Assembly: GCF_004791025.1 (NCBI RefSeq)
Contig: NZ_SRUO01000001.1
Location: 248,001-312,000, forward strand
Direction of reading: 5' to 3'
Length of the DNA: 64,000 nucleotides
From: Mesorhizobium sp. M4B.F.Ca.ET.203.01.1.1
GTDB taxonomy: Bacteria; Pseudomonadota; Alphaproteobacteria; Rhizobiales; Rhizobiaceae
Below are positions 8,681 through 18,052 of this stretch, one piece after another. The notes beneath the pieces were generated by a model. That model saw only the letters and a list, made by a program, of their open reading frames with translations, was not told the DNA's origin and did no database searches. Position numbers and translations under genes: made by a program. Within the stretch, counting starts at the first letter, position 1. Every line of letters starts with the position of its first letter.

Positions 8681-8983
8681 ATGATCCGTCACACCGTTGT
8701 GTTCACGCTGAAGCATCCCTTGCAGTCGCTGGAAACGAAGCGCTTCCTGCACGACGCCAAAAAGATCCTCACCGGGATCAAGGGCGTCACGCATTTCGAG
8801 CAGTTGCGGCAGGTGAGCCCGAAGAACGACTACCAGTTCGGCTTCTCGATGGAGTTCGCCGACCAGGCGGCCTATACCCGCTACAACGAACATCCCGACC
8901 ATGTCGCCTTCGTCCGCGACCGCTGGGTGCCCGAGGTCGAGAAATTTCTCGAAATCGATTATGTGCCGCTTGGCTTTGGCTGA
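8681..8983 (+). CDS. Dabb (stress-response alpha/beta barrel) domain protein
   Basis: A 100-residue protein that consists of a single ferredoxin-like Dabb domain. It starts MIRHTVVFTLKHP and contains GVTHFEQLRQVSPKNDYQFGF, then YNEHPDHVAFVRDRWVPEVEKF near the end. These proteins form small dimeric barrels; some are enzymes or haem- or polyketide-binding, many have no known role. It sits 10 bp after nudC with its own GCAGAAG purine stretch, which suggests one transcript. No function can be assigned from sequence. Confidence 0.88.
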   Translation: MIRHTVVFTLKHPLQSLETKRFLHDAKKILTGIKGVTHFEQLRQVSPKNDYQFGFSMEFADQAAYTRYNEHPDHVAFVRDRWVPEVEKFLEIDYVPLGFG

Positions 8984-9032
8984 GATTGGATCGAGCGCCA
9001 ACGTCTGAGATTAGCCCGGACCTTCATGAGGT

Positions 9033-9142
9033 CGTCATCCCAGGGCGGAGCGACGCACCAAAGGGCAGCGCTCGACTGTAACGGCATGGATCCTCGGGTC
9101 TGCGTGCGTCGCTTCGCTCCTTGCTTCGCCCGTGGATGACGA
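9033..9142. repeat. GTCATCC...GGATGAC inverted repeat (family C), copy 1
   Basis: The outer arms CGTCATCC and GGATGACG are inverted around about 95 bp that includes GGCGGAGCGACGC and, inverted, GCGTCGCTTCGCTCC. A shorter relative lies at 57561-57619. It lies between the convergent Dabb and pheA genes, where it could act as a bidirectional transcript end. Confidence 0.7.
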
Positions 9143-9174
9143 AGCGTCTCGCCTGACCTCGCAGGCGCAGCCAG

Positions 9175-10038
9175 CTAATCCGCGACCTTCCACTGCTCGC
9201 GCGACGCGCTTGCCGGATAGACGCCGAGGATGCGCATCTCGCGCGAGAAGAAGCGCAGCTCGTCGAGCGCCATCTTGACCAGCGGATCGTCCGGATGGCC
9301 CTCGATGTCGGCGTAGAACAGCGTCGCGGTGAAGGCGCCGAGCTGGTAGCTCTCCAGCTTGGTCATGTTGATGCCGTTGGTGGCGAAGCCACCCATCGCC
9401 TTGTAGAGCGCGGCCGGCACGTTGCGGACGCGGAAGATGAAGGTGGTCATCATCTTGGCATCGGCAGACGGCCGCTCGGCCCACTGCTTGTTCTTGGTCA
9501 AAACGACGAAGCGGGTGACGTTGGAGTCGGTGTCCTCGACGTTCTTCTCGATGATGTCGAGGCCGTAAAGCTCGGCGGCGAGCGCCGGCGCCAGCGCCGC
9601 CATGGTGCGATCCTTGACCTCGGAGACCATCTTCGCCGAGCCGGCCGTGTCGCCGGCGACCACCGGCTTCCAGCCATTCTTGCGGATGTATTTGCGGCAC
9701 TGGCCGAGCGCATGAATGTGGCTGTGCACGGTCTTGATCTCTTCGCGCTTCACCCCCGGCAGCACCATCAGCTGGAAATGGATCGGCAGGAAATATTCGC
9801 CGACGATGTGCAGCTTCGATTCCGGCAGCAGGTGATGGATGTCGGCGACGCGCCCGGCAATCGTGTTCTCGATCGGGATCATGGCGAGCTCGGCCTTGCC
9901 GGTCTCGACCGCGTTGAAGGCATCCTCGAAGGTCGGGCACGGCAACGGCTCCATCGACGGGAACATGTTGCGGCAGGCGGTGTCGGAATTGGCGCCCGGC
10001 TCGCCCTGGAAGGATATTCTGTTGGTCTTTTCAGGCAT
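9175..10038 (-). CDS. pheA: Prephenate dehydratase
   Basis: Converts prephenate to phenylpyruvate in phenylalanine synthesis. The 287-residue monofunctional form lacks a chorismate mutase domain. The catalytic part has ISFQGEPGANSDTACRNMFP, IPIENTIAGRVADIHHLL and NVTRFVVLTKN, which contains the conserved TRF motif. The C-terminal ACT domain binds phenylalanine for feedback control: TTFIFRVRNVPAALYKAMGG, then NMTKLESYQLGAFTATLFYADIEG with the ESRP-like motif altered to ESYQ. The start at 10038 gives MPEKTNRISF; longer frames have no family support. It lies 10 bp behind kdsB on the same strand, so an operon is likely. Confidence 0.96.
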   Translation of the reverse strand: MPEKTNRISFQGEPGANSDTACRNMFPSMEPLPCPTFEDAFNAVETGKAELAMIPIENTIAGRVADIHHLLPESKLHIVGEYFLPIHFQLMVLPGVKREEIKTVHSHIHALGQCRKYIRKNGWKPVVAGDTAGSAKMVSEVKDRTMAALAPALAAELYGLDIIEKNVEDTDSNVTRFVVLTKNKQWAERPSADAKMMTTFIFRVRNVPAALYKAMGGFATNGINMTKLESYQLGAFTATLFYADIEGHPDDPLVKMALDELRFFSREMRILGVYPASASREQWKVAD

Positions 10039-10048
10039 GCCCAATATC

Positions 10049-10777
10049 TCAGTTTGAAAGGATTTCCCTGGCGCGCTCCAGGTCGTCGGGCGTGTCGACG
10101 CCGAGCGGCACGGACTGCACGATCTCGGCATCGATGCGCATGCCGGCCTCTAGCGCCCGCAGCTGTTCCAGCCGCTCGCGTCGTTCCAGCGGCGACGGCT
10201 TCAGCGCGACGAAGCGCTCGAGCGCGGCTCGCCGATAGGCGTAGAGGCCGATATGGTGATAGAGCGGCCCCTCGCCCCAGGGGGCGGTGGCGCGGGTGAA
10301 ATAGAGCGCCCTGAGCCGTGTCGCAGACAGCGGCGAACCGACGATCTTGACGACGTTCGGATTGGTCTTCTCCTCGTCGCGGACGATCTCGACGCCGAGC
10401 GTGGCGATGTCGACCGATTTATCCTCGAGCGGCCTCAGCGACGCGCCGATGATCTGGGGATCGATGGTCGGCAGGTCGCCCTGCACGTTAACGATGGTTT
10501 CGACCTTTTTCTCCGGATCGAGCGCATTCAGCGCCTCGAAAATACGGTCGGAGCCGGACTGGTGATCGTCACACGTCATCACGGCCTCAAAGCCGTGCGC
10601 GCGCACCGCTTCCGCCACCGCCTCGGTGTCTGTCGCCACCACGACCCGGCCAAGCCCGGCCTCGGCGCCGCGGCGGGCGACATGGACGATCATCGGCGCG
10701 CCAGAAATGTCGGCCAGCGGCTTGCCCGGCAGGCGGGTCGAGGCCATGCGGGCCGGGATAAGGATGAGCGTGGACAT
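10049..10777 (-). CDS. kdsB: 3-deoxy-manno-octulosonate cytidylyltransferase
   Basis: Activates Kdo with CTP to CMP-Kdo for lipopolysaccharide core synthesis. The 242-residue form starts at the ATG at 10777 ([20 protein letters not shown]), which matches the family N-terminus. A GTG 54 bp upstream also keeps the frame but adds non-family sequence. The nucleotide-binding motif [39 protein letters not shown] and [11 protein letters not shown] are all present. The pairing with pheA is common in Hyphomicrobiales. It is divergent from cycM. Confidence 0.96.
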   Translation of the reverse strand: MSTLILIPARMASTRLPGKPLADISGAPMIVHVARRGAEAGLGRVVVATDTEAVAEAVRAHGFEAVMTCDDHQSGSDRIFEALNALDPEKKVETIVNVQGDLPTIDPQIIGASLRPLEDKSVDIATLGVEIVRDEEKTNPNVVKIVGSPLSATRLRALYFTRATAPWGEGPLYHHIGLYAYRRAALERFVALKPSPLERRERLEQLRALEAGMRIDAEIVQSVPLGVDTPDDLERAREILSN

Positions 10778-10971
10778 CGGTGCGACGGGGCGTTGGAAAA
10801 GGGGGCTGGCGAAAGTGGCAAAAGGTCTCACTGGAAGCGCCCTTATAGGTGTTGCAACGCCGGAGCAAAAGACCTAGTTTCCGCCCGATTTGACCGGCCT
10901 GAGAGGTCGGTTCGGGATACCGACGGACGGAGTGGACGGATCGGTCCGCCGGAAAAGGGAGCAAGGGGCGT

Positions 10972-11616
10972 ATGGATTCCAACGAAGTCAACAAGCTGCT
11001 CGCCGGTCTCCTTGGCACCGTCTTCGTCGTCTTTTCGGTCGGCATCGTGTCCGACGCACTGTTTGCCTCGCCCGCACCCGAGAAGCCCGGCTTCGCCATT
11101 GAGGCGGCAGAGCCCGCCGAAGGTGGCCCGGCCGCCCCGGCCGCTGAAGCCAAGCCGATCGCCGACCTGCTCGCCACCGCCAATGTCGAGGCGGGCGCGG
11201 CCGTGTTCAAGAAATGCCAGGCCTGCCATTCCGGCGAGAAGGGCGGCCCGAACAAGGTCGGCCCCGATCTCTGGGACATCGTCGACCGTCCCGTCGCCGA
11301 GCATGAGGGCTTCGCCTATTCGGCCGGCATGAAGGATTTTTCCAAGGGCGGCGCCGAGAAGTGGACCTACGACAACCTCAACCACTTCATCACTTCGCCG
11401 AAGAAGTTCGTGAAGGGCACGGCGATGGGTTTTGCCGGCCTGCCGAAGGACGAGGACCGTGCCAACGTGATCGCCTATCTGCGCACGCTGTCGGACAGCC
11501 CCAAGCCGTTGCCGGCGCCGGGCGCTGCGGCCGAAGCCAAGCCTGCTGAAGGTGCCGCGCCGGCCAAGCCGGCCGAGGGCGCAGCCCCCGCCAAGCCGGC
11601 GGCACCCGCTCAATAA
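10972..11616 (+). CDS. cycM: Membrane-anchored cytochrome c (CycM type)
   Basis: A class I c-type cytochrome that carries electrons in the periplasm, tethered to the inner membrane. The 214-residue protein has an uncleaved N-terminal helix ([22 protein letters not shown]). An acidic Ala/Pro linker, the haem-attachment site CQACH near residue 80 and [10 protein letters not shown] follow. The axial Met is probably in [11 protein letters not shown]. The C-terminal 35 residues are Ala/Lys/Pro repeats (AEGAAPAKP twice). This architecture matches the rhizobial cycM gene product that feeds the aa3 oxidase. A strong terminator follows directly. Confidence 0.93.
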   Translation: MDSNEVNKLLAGLLGTVFVVFSVGIVSDALFASPAPEKPGFAIEAAEPAEGGPAAPAAEAKPIADLLATANVEAGAAVFKKCQACHSGEKGGPNKVGPDLWDIVDRPVAEHEGFAYSAGMKDFSKGGAEKWTYDNLNHFITSPKKFVKGTAMGFAGLPKDEDRANVIAYLRTLSDSPKPLPAPGAAAEAKPAEGAAPAKPAEGAAPAKPAAPAQ

Positions 11617-11638
11617 ACAATTTGTCATAACACATCCT

Positions 11639-11669
11639 CAGAAAAGCCGGGTTCGTCCCGGCTTTTCTG
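11639..11669 (+). terminator. Rho-independent terminator after cycM
   Basis: A perfect 13-bp stem with a five-base TTCGT loop: the left arm spans 11639-11651 (ending AAAAGCCGGG), the right arm 11657-11669 (CCCGGCTTTTCTG). The right arm itself contains a T run. It begins 23 bp after the cycM stop and can also work in the reverse direction. Confidence 0.9.
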
Positions 11670-11772
11670 TTAGGAAAACCGCATGTGTGGCGACAAAGCC
11701 TGCGCATTGCGGTTTTCACGGTCGTCAAATGATCTAGATTGCCGGTGGGGATTGTTCGCTAGAGGAGAACGC

Positions 11773-13650
11773 ATGACGGTTGGCCGAACTGTTCTCAAAT
11801 CCGCACTGATCGCGGCCGCCCTTGCTGGCAGCCTGCAGGCCGGCTTCGCGGATGAATGGCGCACCACCTCCTCGCTGATCGGCGACTCCAAATACGGCGA
11901 CAACTTCCAGCACTACGATTACGTCAATCCGGACGCGCCGAAGGGCGGCACCTACAATTCCGTCGTTCTCGGCACCTTCGACAGCTTCAACCCCTACATC
12001 GTGCAGGGCTCGCCGGCCGCGGGGCTGGTCGGCTTCGGTGGCGGGCTGCTCTACGACACGCTGATGGAGCAGTCGACCGACGAAGGCAGCACCAGCCATC
12101 CGCTGATCGCGGACGCTTACAAATATCCGGCCGACTATTCCTCGGCGACCTACCGGCTGGACCCGAGGGCAAGATGGCATGACGGCCAGCCGATCACCAC
12201 CGACGACGTGATCTGGTCGTTCCAGGTGCTGAAGGCCAACAGCCCGCAATACAGCCGCTATTTCGAGAACGTTACCGACGCCGTCGCCATCTCGGACCGC
12301 GAGGTCGAGTTCCATTTCAACCAGAAGGGCAATCGCGAGCTGCCGAAGATCATCGGCGACCTCGCCGTGCTGCCGAAGCACTGGTGGGAAGGCACCGACG
12401 CCAACGGCAAGAAGCGCGATGTCACCAGACCGACGCTGGAACCGCCGCTCGGCTCGGCCGCCTACAAGATCGCCAGCTTCAAGCCGGGTTCGGAAATCGT
12501 CTGGCAGCGCGTGCCGGACTATTGGGCCGCCAAGCTGCCGGTGAAGATCGGCCGCGAGAATTTCGATACGCAGCGTTTCACCTACATCCTCGATGACAAT
12601 GCCGCCTGGCAGGCCTTCACAAAAGGCGGACTTGACGACATCAAGCCGGAAAACAGCTCGAAGCGCTGGAAGACGTTCTATAATTTCCCGGCGATCCAGG
12701 CCGGCGACGTCATCAAACAGGAGTTCAAGACCACCTCACCCGAGCCGATGCAGGCCTTCATGCTGAACCAGCGGCGTCCCCTGTTTGGGGATCGCCTGGT
12801 GCGCGAGGGACTGACCTATCCGTTCGATTTCGAGACGATGAACCGCACGCTTTTCTATGGTTTCAACACCCGCACGCAGAGCTATTTCCAGGGCACGGAA
12901 CTGGCATCCAGCGGCCTGCCGCAGGGCAAGGAGCTGGAAATCCTGGAAAAGTACCGCGACAAGCTGCCATCCGAGCTCTTCACGCAGGAATTCAAGCTGC
13001 CGGTCTATGATACCCCTCAGGCCGAGCGGAAATATCTGAAGCAGGCGGTCGAGCTGTTCGCCAAGGCCGGCTGGGTCATCAAGGGCGGCAAGATGGTGAA
13101 TGCCAAGACCGGCGCGCCATTCAAATTCGAGATCCTCGGCTGGAACGATACCGACCAGGTCATCGCCAGTCCCTGGATCGCCAATCTGCGTAAGATCGGT
13201 GTCGATGCGACGCTGCGCATCATCGACCAGACCCAGTATGTCAACCGCGTCAACAATTTCGATTACGACGTCATCATAGGTCAGCTCGGGCAGTCTGAAT
13301 CGCCCGGCAACGAGCAGCGCGACTTCTGGAGCTCGAAGGCCGCCGACAAGCCTGGGTCGCGCAACTATGCCGGCATCAAAGATCCGGTCGTCGACGCGCT
13401 CGTCGACCGCATCATCTTCGCCACCGACCGCGACGACCTCGTCGCCGCCACCCACGCGCTCGACCGGGTGCTGCTGTGGAACTTCTATGTGGTGCCGCAA
13501 TACTACCGCGCCGTGCTGTGGCTCGCCTACTGGAACAAGTTCGGCATCCCGGAAAAGCAGCCGACCTATAGCGGCGCCGACCAGAGTTCCTGGTGGATCG
13601 ACCCGGCGAAGGAAAAGGCGCTGGCCGCCAAATACAAGAGCAGCAATTGA
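11773..13650 (+). CDS. Extracellular peptide-binding protein, YejA-like (first of two)
   Basis: Periplasmic receptor for the YejBEF importer encoded downstream. The 625-residue, family-5 binding protein starts at 11773 behind a strong GAGGAGA site. It has a cleavable signal peptide (RTVLKSALIAAALAGSLQAGFA). The mature start is WRTTSSLIGDSKYGDNFQHYDYVNPDAPKGG, typical of YejA. RWHDGQPITTDDVIWSF, PLGSAAYKIASFKPGSEIVW and MLNQRRPLFGD are further family marks. In Sinorhizobium the related YejABEF system imports antimicrobial plant peptides; the ligand here is inferred only by family. The stop overlaps the next start by one base (TGATG). Confidence 0.92.
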   Translation: MTVGRTVLKSALIAAALAGSLQAGFADEWRTTSSLIGDSKYGDNFQHYDYVNPDAPKGGTYNSVVLGTFDSFNPYIVQGSPAAGLVGFGGGLLYDTLMEQSTDEGSTSHPLIADAYKYPADYSSATYRLDPRARWHDGQPITTDDVIWSFQVLKANSPQYSRYFENVTDAVAISDREVEFHFNQKGNRELPKIIGDLAVLPKHWWEGTDANGKKRDVTRPTLEPPLGSAAYKIASFKPGSEIVWQRVPDYWAAKLPVKIGRENFDTQRFTYILDDNAAWQAFTKGGLDDIKPENSSKRWKTFYNFPAIQAGDVIKQEFKTTSPEPMQAFMLNQRRPLFGDRLVREGLTYPFDFETMNRTLFYGFNTRTQSYFQGTELASSGLPQGKELEILEKYRDKLPSELFTQEFKLPVYDTPQAERKYLKQAVELFAKAGWVIKGGKMVNAKTGAPFKFEILGWNDTDQVIASPWIANLRKIGVDATLRIIDQTQYVNRVNNFDYDVIIGQLGQSESPGNEQRDFWSSKAADKPGSRNYAGIKDPVVDALVDRIIFATDRDDLVAATHALDRVLLWNFYVVPQYYRAVLWLAYWNKFGIPEKQPTYSGADQSSWWIDPAKEKALAAKYKSSN

Positions 13651-15533
13651 TGGGTCGACAACCGACGATGGCGCTCTCCCGCCGCGATGTCCTGGCGCTC
13701 GGCGCCGCCGCCACGGCCGCCGCGCTATTACCCGGCCGCGCCTTCGCCGCCACTCCGACGGGCGTGAAACTGCACGGACTGTCGGCGTTCGGCGACTTGA
13801 AATACAAACCCGACTTCACGCATTTCGGCTACGTCAATCCGGACGCGCCGAAAGGCGGCCAGATGAATTTCGCGCCGCCGAACGCCACCCTGAATCAGAG
13901 TTTCCTGACGTTCAACACGTTGAACTCCCTGGTGCTGAAGGGGGATTCGCCACCGCGAACCGAACTCTGTTTCGATTCGCTGATGACAAGCGCGCTCGAT
14001 GAACCGGACGCGGTCTATGGCCTGCTTGCCGAGACCGTCACCTTGTCGCCGGACCGCAACGGCTTCCGCTTCAACCTGCGGCCGCAAGCGCGCTTTCACG
14101 ACGGTTCGCCGCTCACCGCCGCCGACGTAGCCTTCGCCTTGAAGCTCTACAAGGAGGCCGGCCATCCGAATCTTTCCCAGCCGCTGCGGTTCATGACGGA
14201 CGCGATCGCCCCGGATCCCGTCACCCTGGACTTGACCTTCAACGGCGAACAGTCCGCGCAGAACATCCTCTCGGTCGTCGCGATGCCGATCGTGTCCAAG
14301 GCCTTTTACACCGCCAATCAATTCGATGCCTCGACGATGACGCCGCCACTGAGTTCCGGACCATACAGACTGGGACGCGTGGTGGCCGGACAAAGCGTCG
14401 AGTATGACCGCGTCGCCGACTATTGGGGTCGCGATCTCGCCGTGAACCGTGGTCTCAACAATTTCGATCGCATCCGCATCGACTTTTACCTCGACCGCCA
14501 GGCGGCGTTCGAGGCCTTCAAGAAGGGCGACACGCATTTTCGCGAGGAGTTCACCTCGCGGGTATGGGCAACCGGTTATGATTTTCCGGCGCTCAAGGAC
14601 GGCAGGGTCGTCAAACGGGAATTTCCCGGCGAGAAGACACCCGACATGCAGTCCGTCGCGCTGAACCAGCGCCGTCCGCAATTCCGCGATGTTCGCGTGA
14701 GACTGGCGATCGCCAATTGCTTCGACTTCGAATGGACCAGGCGCGCCCTGTTTTTCGGTTCCTACGAGCGTTCGCAATCGAATTTCGAACGCTCGGACTA
14801 CAAGGCCGAGGGTCTGCCCTCGCCTGAGGAATTGGCCTTGCTGGAACCGTTCCGGGCCGAGTTGCCGCCAGAAACCTTCGGCGAGCCGGTCATGCAGCCT
14901 GTATCCGACGGTTCGGGCCGCGACCGCAAACTGCTCGGCAAGGCCTCGACGCTGCTTGCCGAAGCCGGCTGGAAGCGGACGGGCGACTTCGTCGTCAATG
15001 AAAAGGGCGAGCGCCTGCGTGTGGAAATGCTGGCCGAAGATGATGGCATCGTCCGTCTCTTGACCAAATGGTCCGAGAACATGAAGGCTATCGGGATCGA
15101 CGCGTCGATCCGGCAGGTCGATTCGACACAATATGAACAGCGGCAGAGTGATTTCGACTTCGATTTCAACCTTCTCCATTGGTCGATCGGGGCAACGCCC
15201 ACTGCCGATGGACTGGAGATGCTCTACGATTCCCGAATGGCGAAAACGCCGGGGCAGCGCAACTATCCGGGCACCGAAAGCAAGGCCATCGACGCGCTGA
15301 TCGTGGCCGCAGGCAAGGCGAAAACCAGAACGGAACTCGTCACGGCGCTGAGGGCGCTCGACCGGGTCTTGCGCGCGCGGCTAGACTGGATTCCAACATA
15401 TTATCTCGCGAATCACCGCGTCGCCTATTGGGACATGTTCGGCTTTCCGGAACAGAAACCCGATTTCGGCTTTCCGGTCGAAACGCTGTGGTGGGTCGAC
15501 AAGGGCAAGGCGGCAAAGATTGGCAAAGGGTGA
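13650..15533 (+). CDS. Extracellular peptide-binding protein, YejA-like (second of two, Tat signal)
   Basis: A 627-residue paralogue of the preceding protein. It shares the GDLKYKPDFTHFGYVNPDAPKGG opening (compare GDSKYGDNFQHYDYVNPDAPKGG) and the LNQRRPQFRDVR segment. Unlike its neighbour it has a twin-arginine signal (SRRDVLALGAAATAAALLPG), so it is probably exported folded. The start at 13650 overlaps the preceding stop codon; an alternative ATG at 13668 (MALSRRDVL) is also plausible. Two different binding proteins for a single permease set suggest a broadened ligand range. Confidence 0.9.
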   Translation: MGRQPTMALSRRDVLALGAAATAAALLPGRAFAATPTGVKLHGLSAFGDLKYKPDFTHFGYVNPDAPKGGQMNFAPPNATLNQSFLTFNTLNSLVLKGDSPPRTELCFDSLMTSALDEPDAVYGLLAETVTLSPDRNGFRFNLRPQARFHDGSPLTAADVAFALKLYKEAGHPNLSQPLRFMTDAIAPDPVTLDLTFNGEQSAQNILSVVAMPIVSKAFYTANQFDASTMTPPLSSGPYRLGRVVAGQSVEYDRVADYWGRDLAVNRGLNNFDRIRIDFYLDRQAAFEAFKKGDTHFREEFTSRVWATGYDFPALKDGRVVKREFPGEKTPDMQSVALNQRRPQFRDVRVRLAIANCFDFEWTRRALFFGSYERSQSNFERSDYKAEGLPSPEELALLEPFRAELPPETFGEPVMQPVSDGSGRDRKLLGKASTLLAEAGWKRTGDFVVNEKGERLRVEMLAEDDGIVRLLTKWSENMKAIGIDASIRQVDSTQYEQRQSDFDFDFNLLHWSIGATPTADGLEMLYDSRMAKTPGQRNYPGTESKAIDALIVAAGKAKTRTELVTALRALDRVLRARLDWIPTYYLANHRVAYWDMFGFPEQKPDFGFPVETLWWVDKGKAAKIGKG

Positions 15534-15550
15534 ATTTCTTGCGGGCGTTG

Positions 15551-15732
15551 GCGCCGCCCCTCACCTGCCTGCCGGCATCCTCTCCCCGTATGGTAACGGG
15601 GAGAGGGAGGCCTTCACCAATGGTTTCGCCAATCGCAAGCGTCGCAGCGAAAGCGCCGAGATTGGGGCCAGCCCCTTTCTCCCCGTCTCTATACGGGGAG
15701 AAATGTCCGGCAGGACAATGAGGGGCGGCGCC
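15551..15732. repeat. Intergenic palindromic repeat, family B, copy 1
   Basis: Outer ends CGCCGCCCCTCA and TGAGGGGCGGCG are inverted, with inner hairpins CTCTCCCCGTA..ACGGGGAGAG on the left and TTCTCCCCGT..ACGGGGAGAA on the right around a core with TTTCGCCAATC. A relative lies at 52160-52312. It sits between the second binding-protein gene and yejB. Confidence 0.8.
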
Positions 15733-15812
15733 GGCGTCGACAATTGGTCTGAAGCGACTGCCTTGGCGACGCTTTCAGGTACGGCGGGCCTACTCAAGAA
15801 GGACGATGCCTG

Positions 15813-16913
15813 ATGGGCGCCTATATACTGCGCCGCATCCTGTTGATGATCCCGACGTTGTTCGGCATCATGGCGATTTCCTTCGCCGTCATCCAGTTCG
15901 CCCCCGGCGGGCCGGTCGAGCAGGTCATCGCCAGGCTCACCCACCAGGGCGGCACCGACCGCCTGGGCGGCGGCGGTGGCGATGCCGGCGGCGGTGGCGG
16001 CAATGTCGATGTCGCCGGCGACGTCAGCTCGAAATATCGCGGCGCGCAAGGGCTCGATCCGGAATTCATCAAGAAGCTGGAAAAGCAGTTCGGCTTCGAC
16101 AAGCCGCCGCTCGAGCGCTTCGGCATGATGCTGTGGAACTACGCCCGCTTCGATTTCGGCGACAGCTATTTCCGCGACATCTCGGTGCTCAAGCTGATCC
16201 TGGAAAAGATGCCGGTGTCGATCTCGATCGGCCTGTGGATCACGCTTCTGTCCTACCTGATCTCGATTCCGCTCGGCATCCGCAAGGCGGTCAAGGACGG
16301 CTCGGCCTTCGACGTCTGGACCAGCGGCGTGGTCATCGTCGGCTACGCCATTCCCGGCTTCCTGTTCGGCATCCTGTTGATGGTGCTGTTTGCCGGCGGC
16401 TCGTTCTGGGACTGGTTTCCGCTGCGCGGCATCGTCTCGGACAATTGGGACCAGCTCTCCTGGCCGGACAAGATCGTCGACTATTTCTGGCACATGACCT
16501 TGCCGCTGACGGCGCTGGTGCTGTCAGCCTTCGCCACGACGACGCTGCTGACCAAGAACTCCTTCCTTGAAGAAATCCGCAAGCAGTATGTGGTGACGGC
16601 GCGCGCCAAGGGCCTGTCGGAGCGCAAGGTGCTCTACGGCCACGTCTTCCGCAACGCCATGCTGATCGTCATCGCAGGCTTTCCCGGCGCCTTCATCTCG
16701 GCCTTCTTCACCGGGTCGCTGTTGATCGAGAACATCTTCTCGCTCGACGGGCTCGGCCTGCTCGGCTTCAAGTCCGTCGTCGACCGCGACTATCCGGTGG
16801 TGTTTGCCAACCTCTACATCTTCTCGCTGCTCGGCCTGTTCATCAATCTTCTGTCCGACCTCATCTACACATGGGTCGATCCGCGCATCGATTTCGAGCG
16901 GAGGGACGTCTGA
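15813..16913 (+). CDS. yejB: Oligopeptide ABC transporter permease, YejB-like
   Basis: One of two inner-membrane permeases of the peptide importer; 366 residues. The N-terminus [34 protein letters not shown] is the classic first membrane span of DppB-type permeases. A Gly-rich insert (near residues 50-70) and the [25 protein letters not shown] segment are typical of YejB. The EAA-type cytoplasmic loop is seen in [23 protein letters not shown]. The end [11 protein letters not shown] is standard. The stop and the following ATG overlap by one base. Confidence 0.94.
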   Translation: MGAYILRRILLMIPTLFGIMAISFAVIQFAPGGPVEQVIARLTHQGGTDRLGGGGGDAGGGGGNVDVAGDVSSKYRGAQGLDPEFIKKLEKQFGFDKPPLERFGMMLWNYARFDFGDSYFRDISVLKLILEKMPVSISIGLWITLLSYLISIPLGIRKAVKDGSAFDVWTSGVVIVGYAIPGFLFGILLMVLFAGGSFWDWFPLRGIVSDNWDQLSWPDKIVDYFWHMTLPLTALVLSAFATTTLLTKNSFLEEIRKQYVVTARAKGLSERKVLYGHVFRNAMLIVIAGFPGAFISAFFTGSLLIENIFSLDGLGLLGFKSVVDRDYPVVFANLYIFSLLGLFINLLSDLIYTWVDPRIDFERRDV

Positions 16914-18052
16914 TGGCGGAAGCCGCTGCCGCAACGACGCCCGCCCGCATCGCCCGCCCCTGGCTGTCGCCGCTCAACCAGCGGCGCCTGCAGAACTTCA
17001 AGTCGAACCGGCGCGGCTTCTGGTCGTTGTGGATCTTTCTCATCCTGTTCGTGCTGTCGCTGTTTTCCGAGTTCATCGCCAACGACAAGCCGATCATCGC
17101 CTCCTACAAGGGCGAGATCCTGTTTCCGGTGCTGGTCGCCTATCCGGAAGAGAAATTCGGCGGCTTCTATGCCGTGACCGATTATCGCGACCCCGTCATC
17201 CAAGACGAGATCAACGCCAATGGCTGGATGATCTGGCCACCGGTGCGCTACTCCTACCAGACGGTCAACAACGCCATTCCCGAGGCGGCTCCGACCAAGC
17301 CGTCCTGGCTCTACGACAAGAAGACGCTCTGCAACCAATACCCGCAAGGCGCGGCCGACCCGAACTGCTCGGTCGGCAACTGGAACTGGCTGGGCACCGA
17401 CGACCAGGCGCGGGACGTGCTGGCGCGGCTGATCTACGGCTTCAGGATATCCGTCCTGTTCGGCCTGATCCTGACCGTGGGATCGTCGCTGATCGGCGTG
17501 GCGGCCGGCGCCATGCAGGGCTATTTCGGCGGCTGGACGGACCTTCTGTTCCAGCGCTTCATCGAGATCTGGTCGGCAATCCCGGTGCTCTATCTGCTCC
17601 TCATCGTCGCCGCCATCTTGCCGCCCGGCTTCTTCATCCTGCTCGGCCTGATGCTCTTGTTCTCCTGGGTGGCGCTGGTTGGCGTGGTCAGGGCCGAGTT
17701 CCTGCGCGCCCGCAACTTCGAATATGTCAACGCCGCGCGCGCCCTCGGCGTGCCCAACCGCACGATCATGTTCCGGCACCTGTTGCCCAACGCCATGGTG
17801 GCGACGCTGACCTTCCTGCCCTTCCTGCTCTCCGGCTCGATCTCGACGCTGACCTCGCTCGACTATCTCGGCTTCGGCCTGCCGCCGGGCTCGGCCTCGC
17901 TCGGCGAAATGCTTAAGCAGGCGCAGCGTAACCTCAACGCGCCGTGGCTCGGCATTTCCGCCTTCATCGTCATCTCGCTGATGCTGTCGCTGCTGGTTTT
18001 CGTCGGCGAGGCGACGCGCGACGCCTTCGATCCGCGCAAGACGTTCAAATGA
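16913..18052 (+). CDS. yejE: Oligopeptide ABC transporter permease, YejE-like
   Basis: Second permease, 379 residues, with the long periplasmic insertion after the first membrane helix that marks YejE (FPVLVAYPEEKFGGFYAVTDYRDP, then SVGNWNWLGTDDQARDVLARL). The EAA loop is VNAARALGVPNRTIMFRHLLPNA. The C-terminus [11 protein letters not shown] is typical of this family. Start at 16913 (MAEAAAATT) overlaps the yejB stop; the stop overlaps the yejF start in an ATGA, indicating translational coupling. Confidence 0.94.
   Translation: MAEAAAATTPARIARPWLSPLNQRRLQNFKSNRRGFWSLWIFLILFVLSLFSEFIANDKPIIASYKGEILFPVLVAYPEEKFGGFYAVTDYRDPVIQDEINANGWMIWPPVRYSYQTVNNAIPEAAPTKPSWLYDKKTLCNQYPQGAADPNCSVGNWNWLGTDDQARDVLARLIYGFRISVLFGLILTVGSSLIGVAAGAMQGYFGGWTDLLFQRFIEIWSAIPVLYLLLIVAAILPPGFFILLGLMLLFSWVALVGVVRAEFLRARNFEYVNAARALGVPNRTIMFRHLLPNAMVATLTFLPFLLSGSISTLTSLDYLGFGLPPGSASLGEMLKQAQRNLNAPWLGISAFIVISLMLSLLVFVGEATRDAFDPRKTFK

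Noticed and set aside
13367-14002. Arg/Ser/Pro-rich frame spanning the junction of the two YejA-like genes
   Set aside because: It is out of frame with both real genes and has no start signal or domain.
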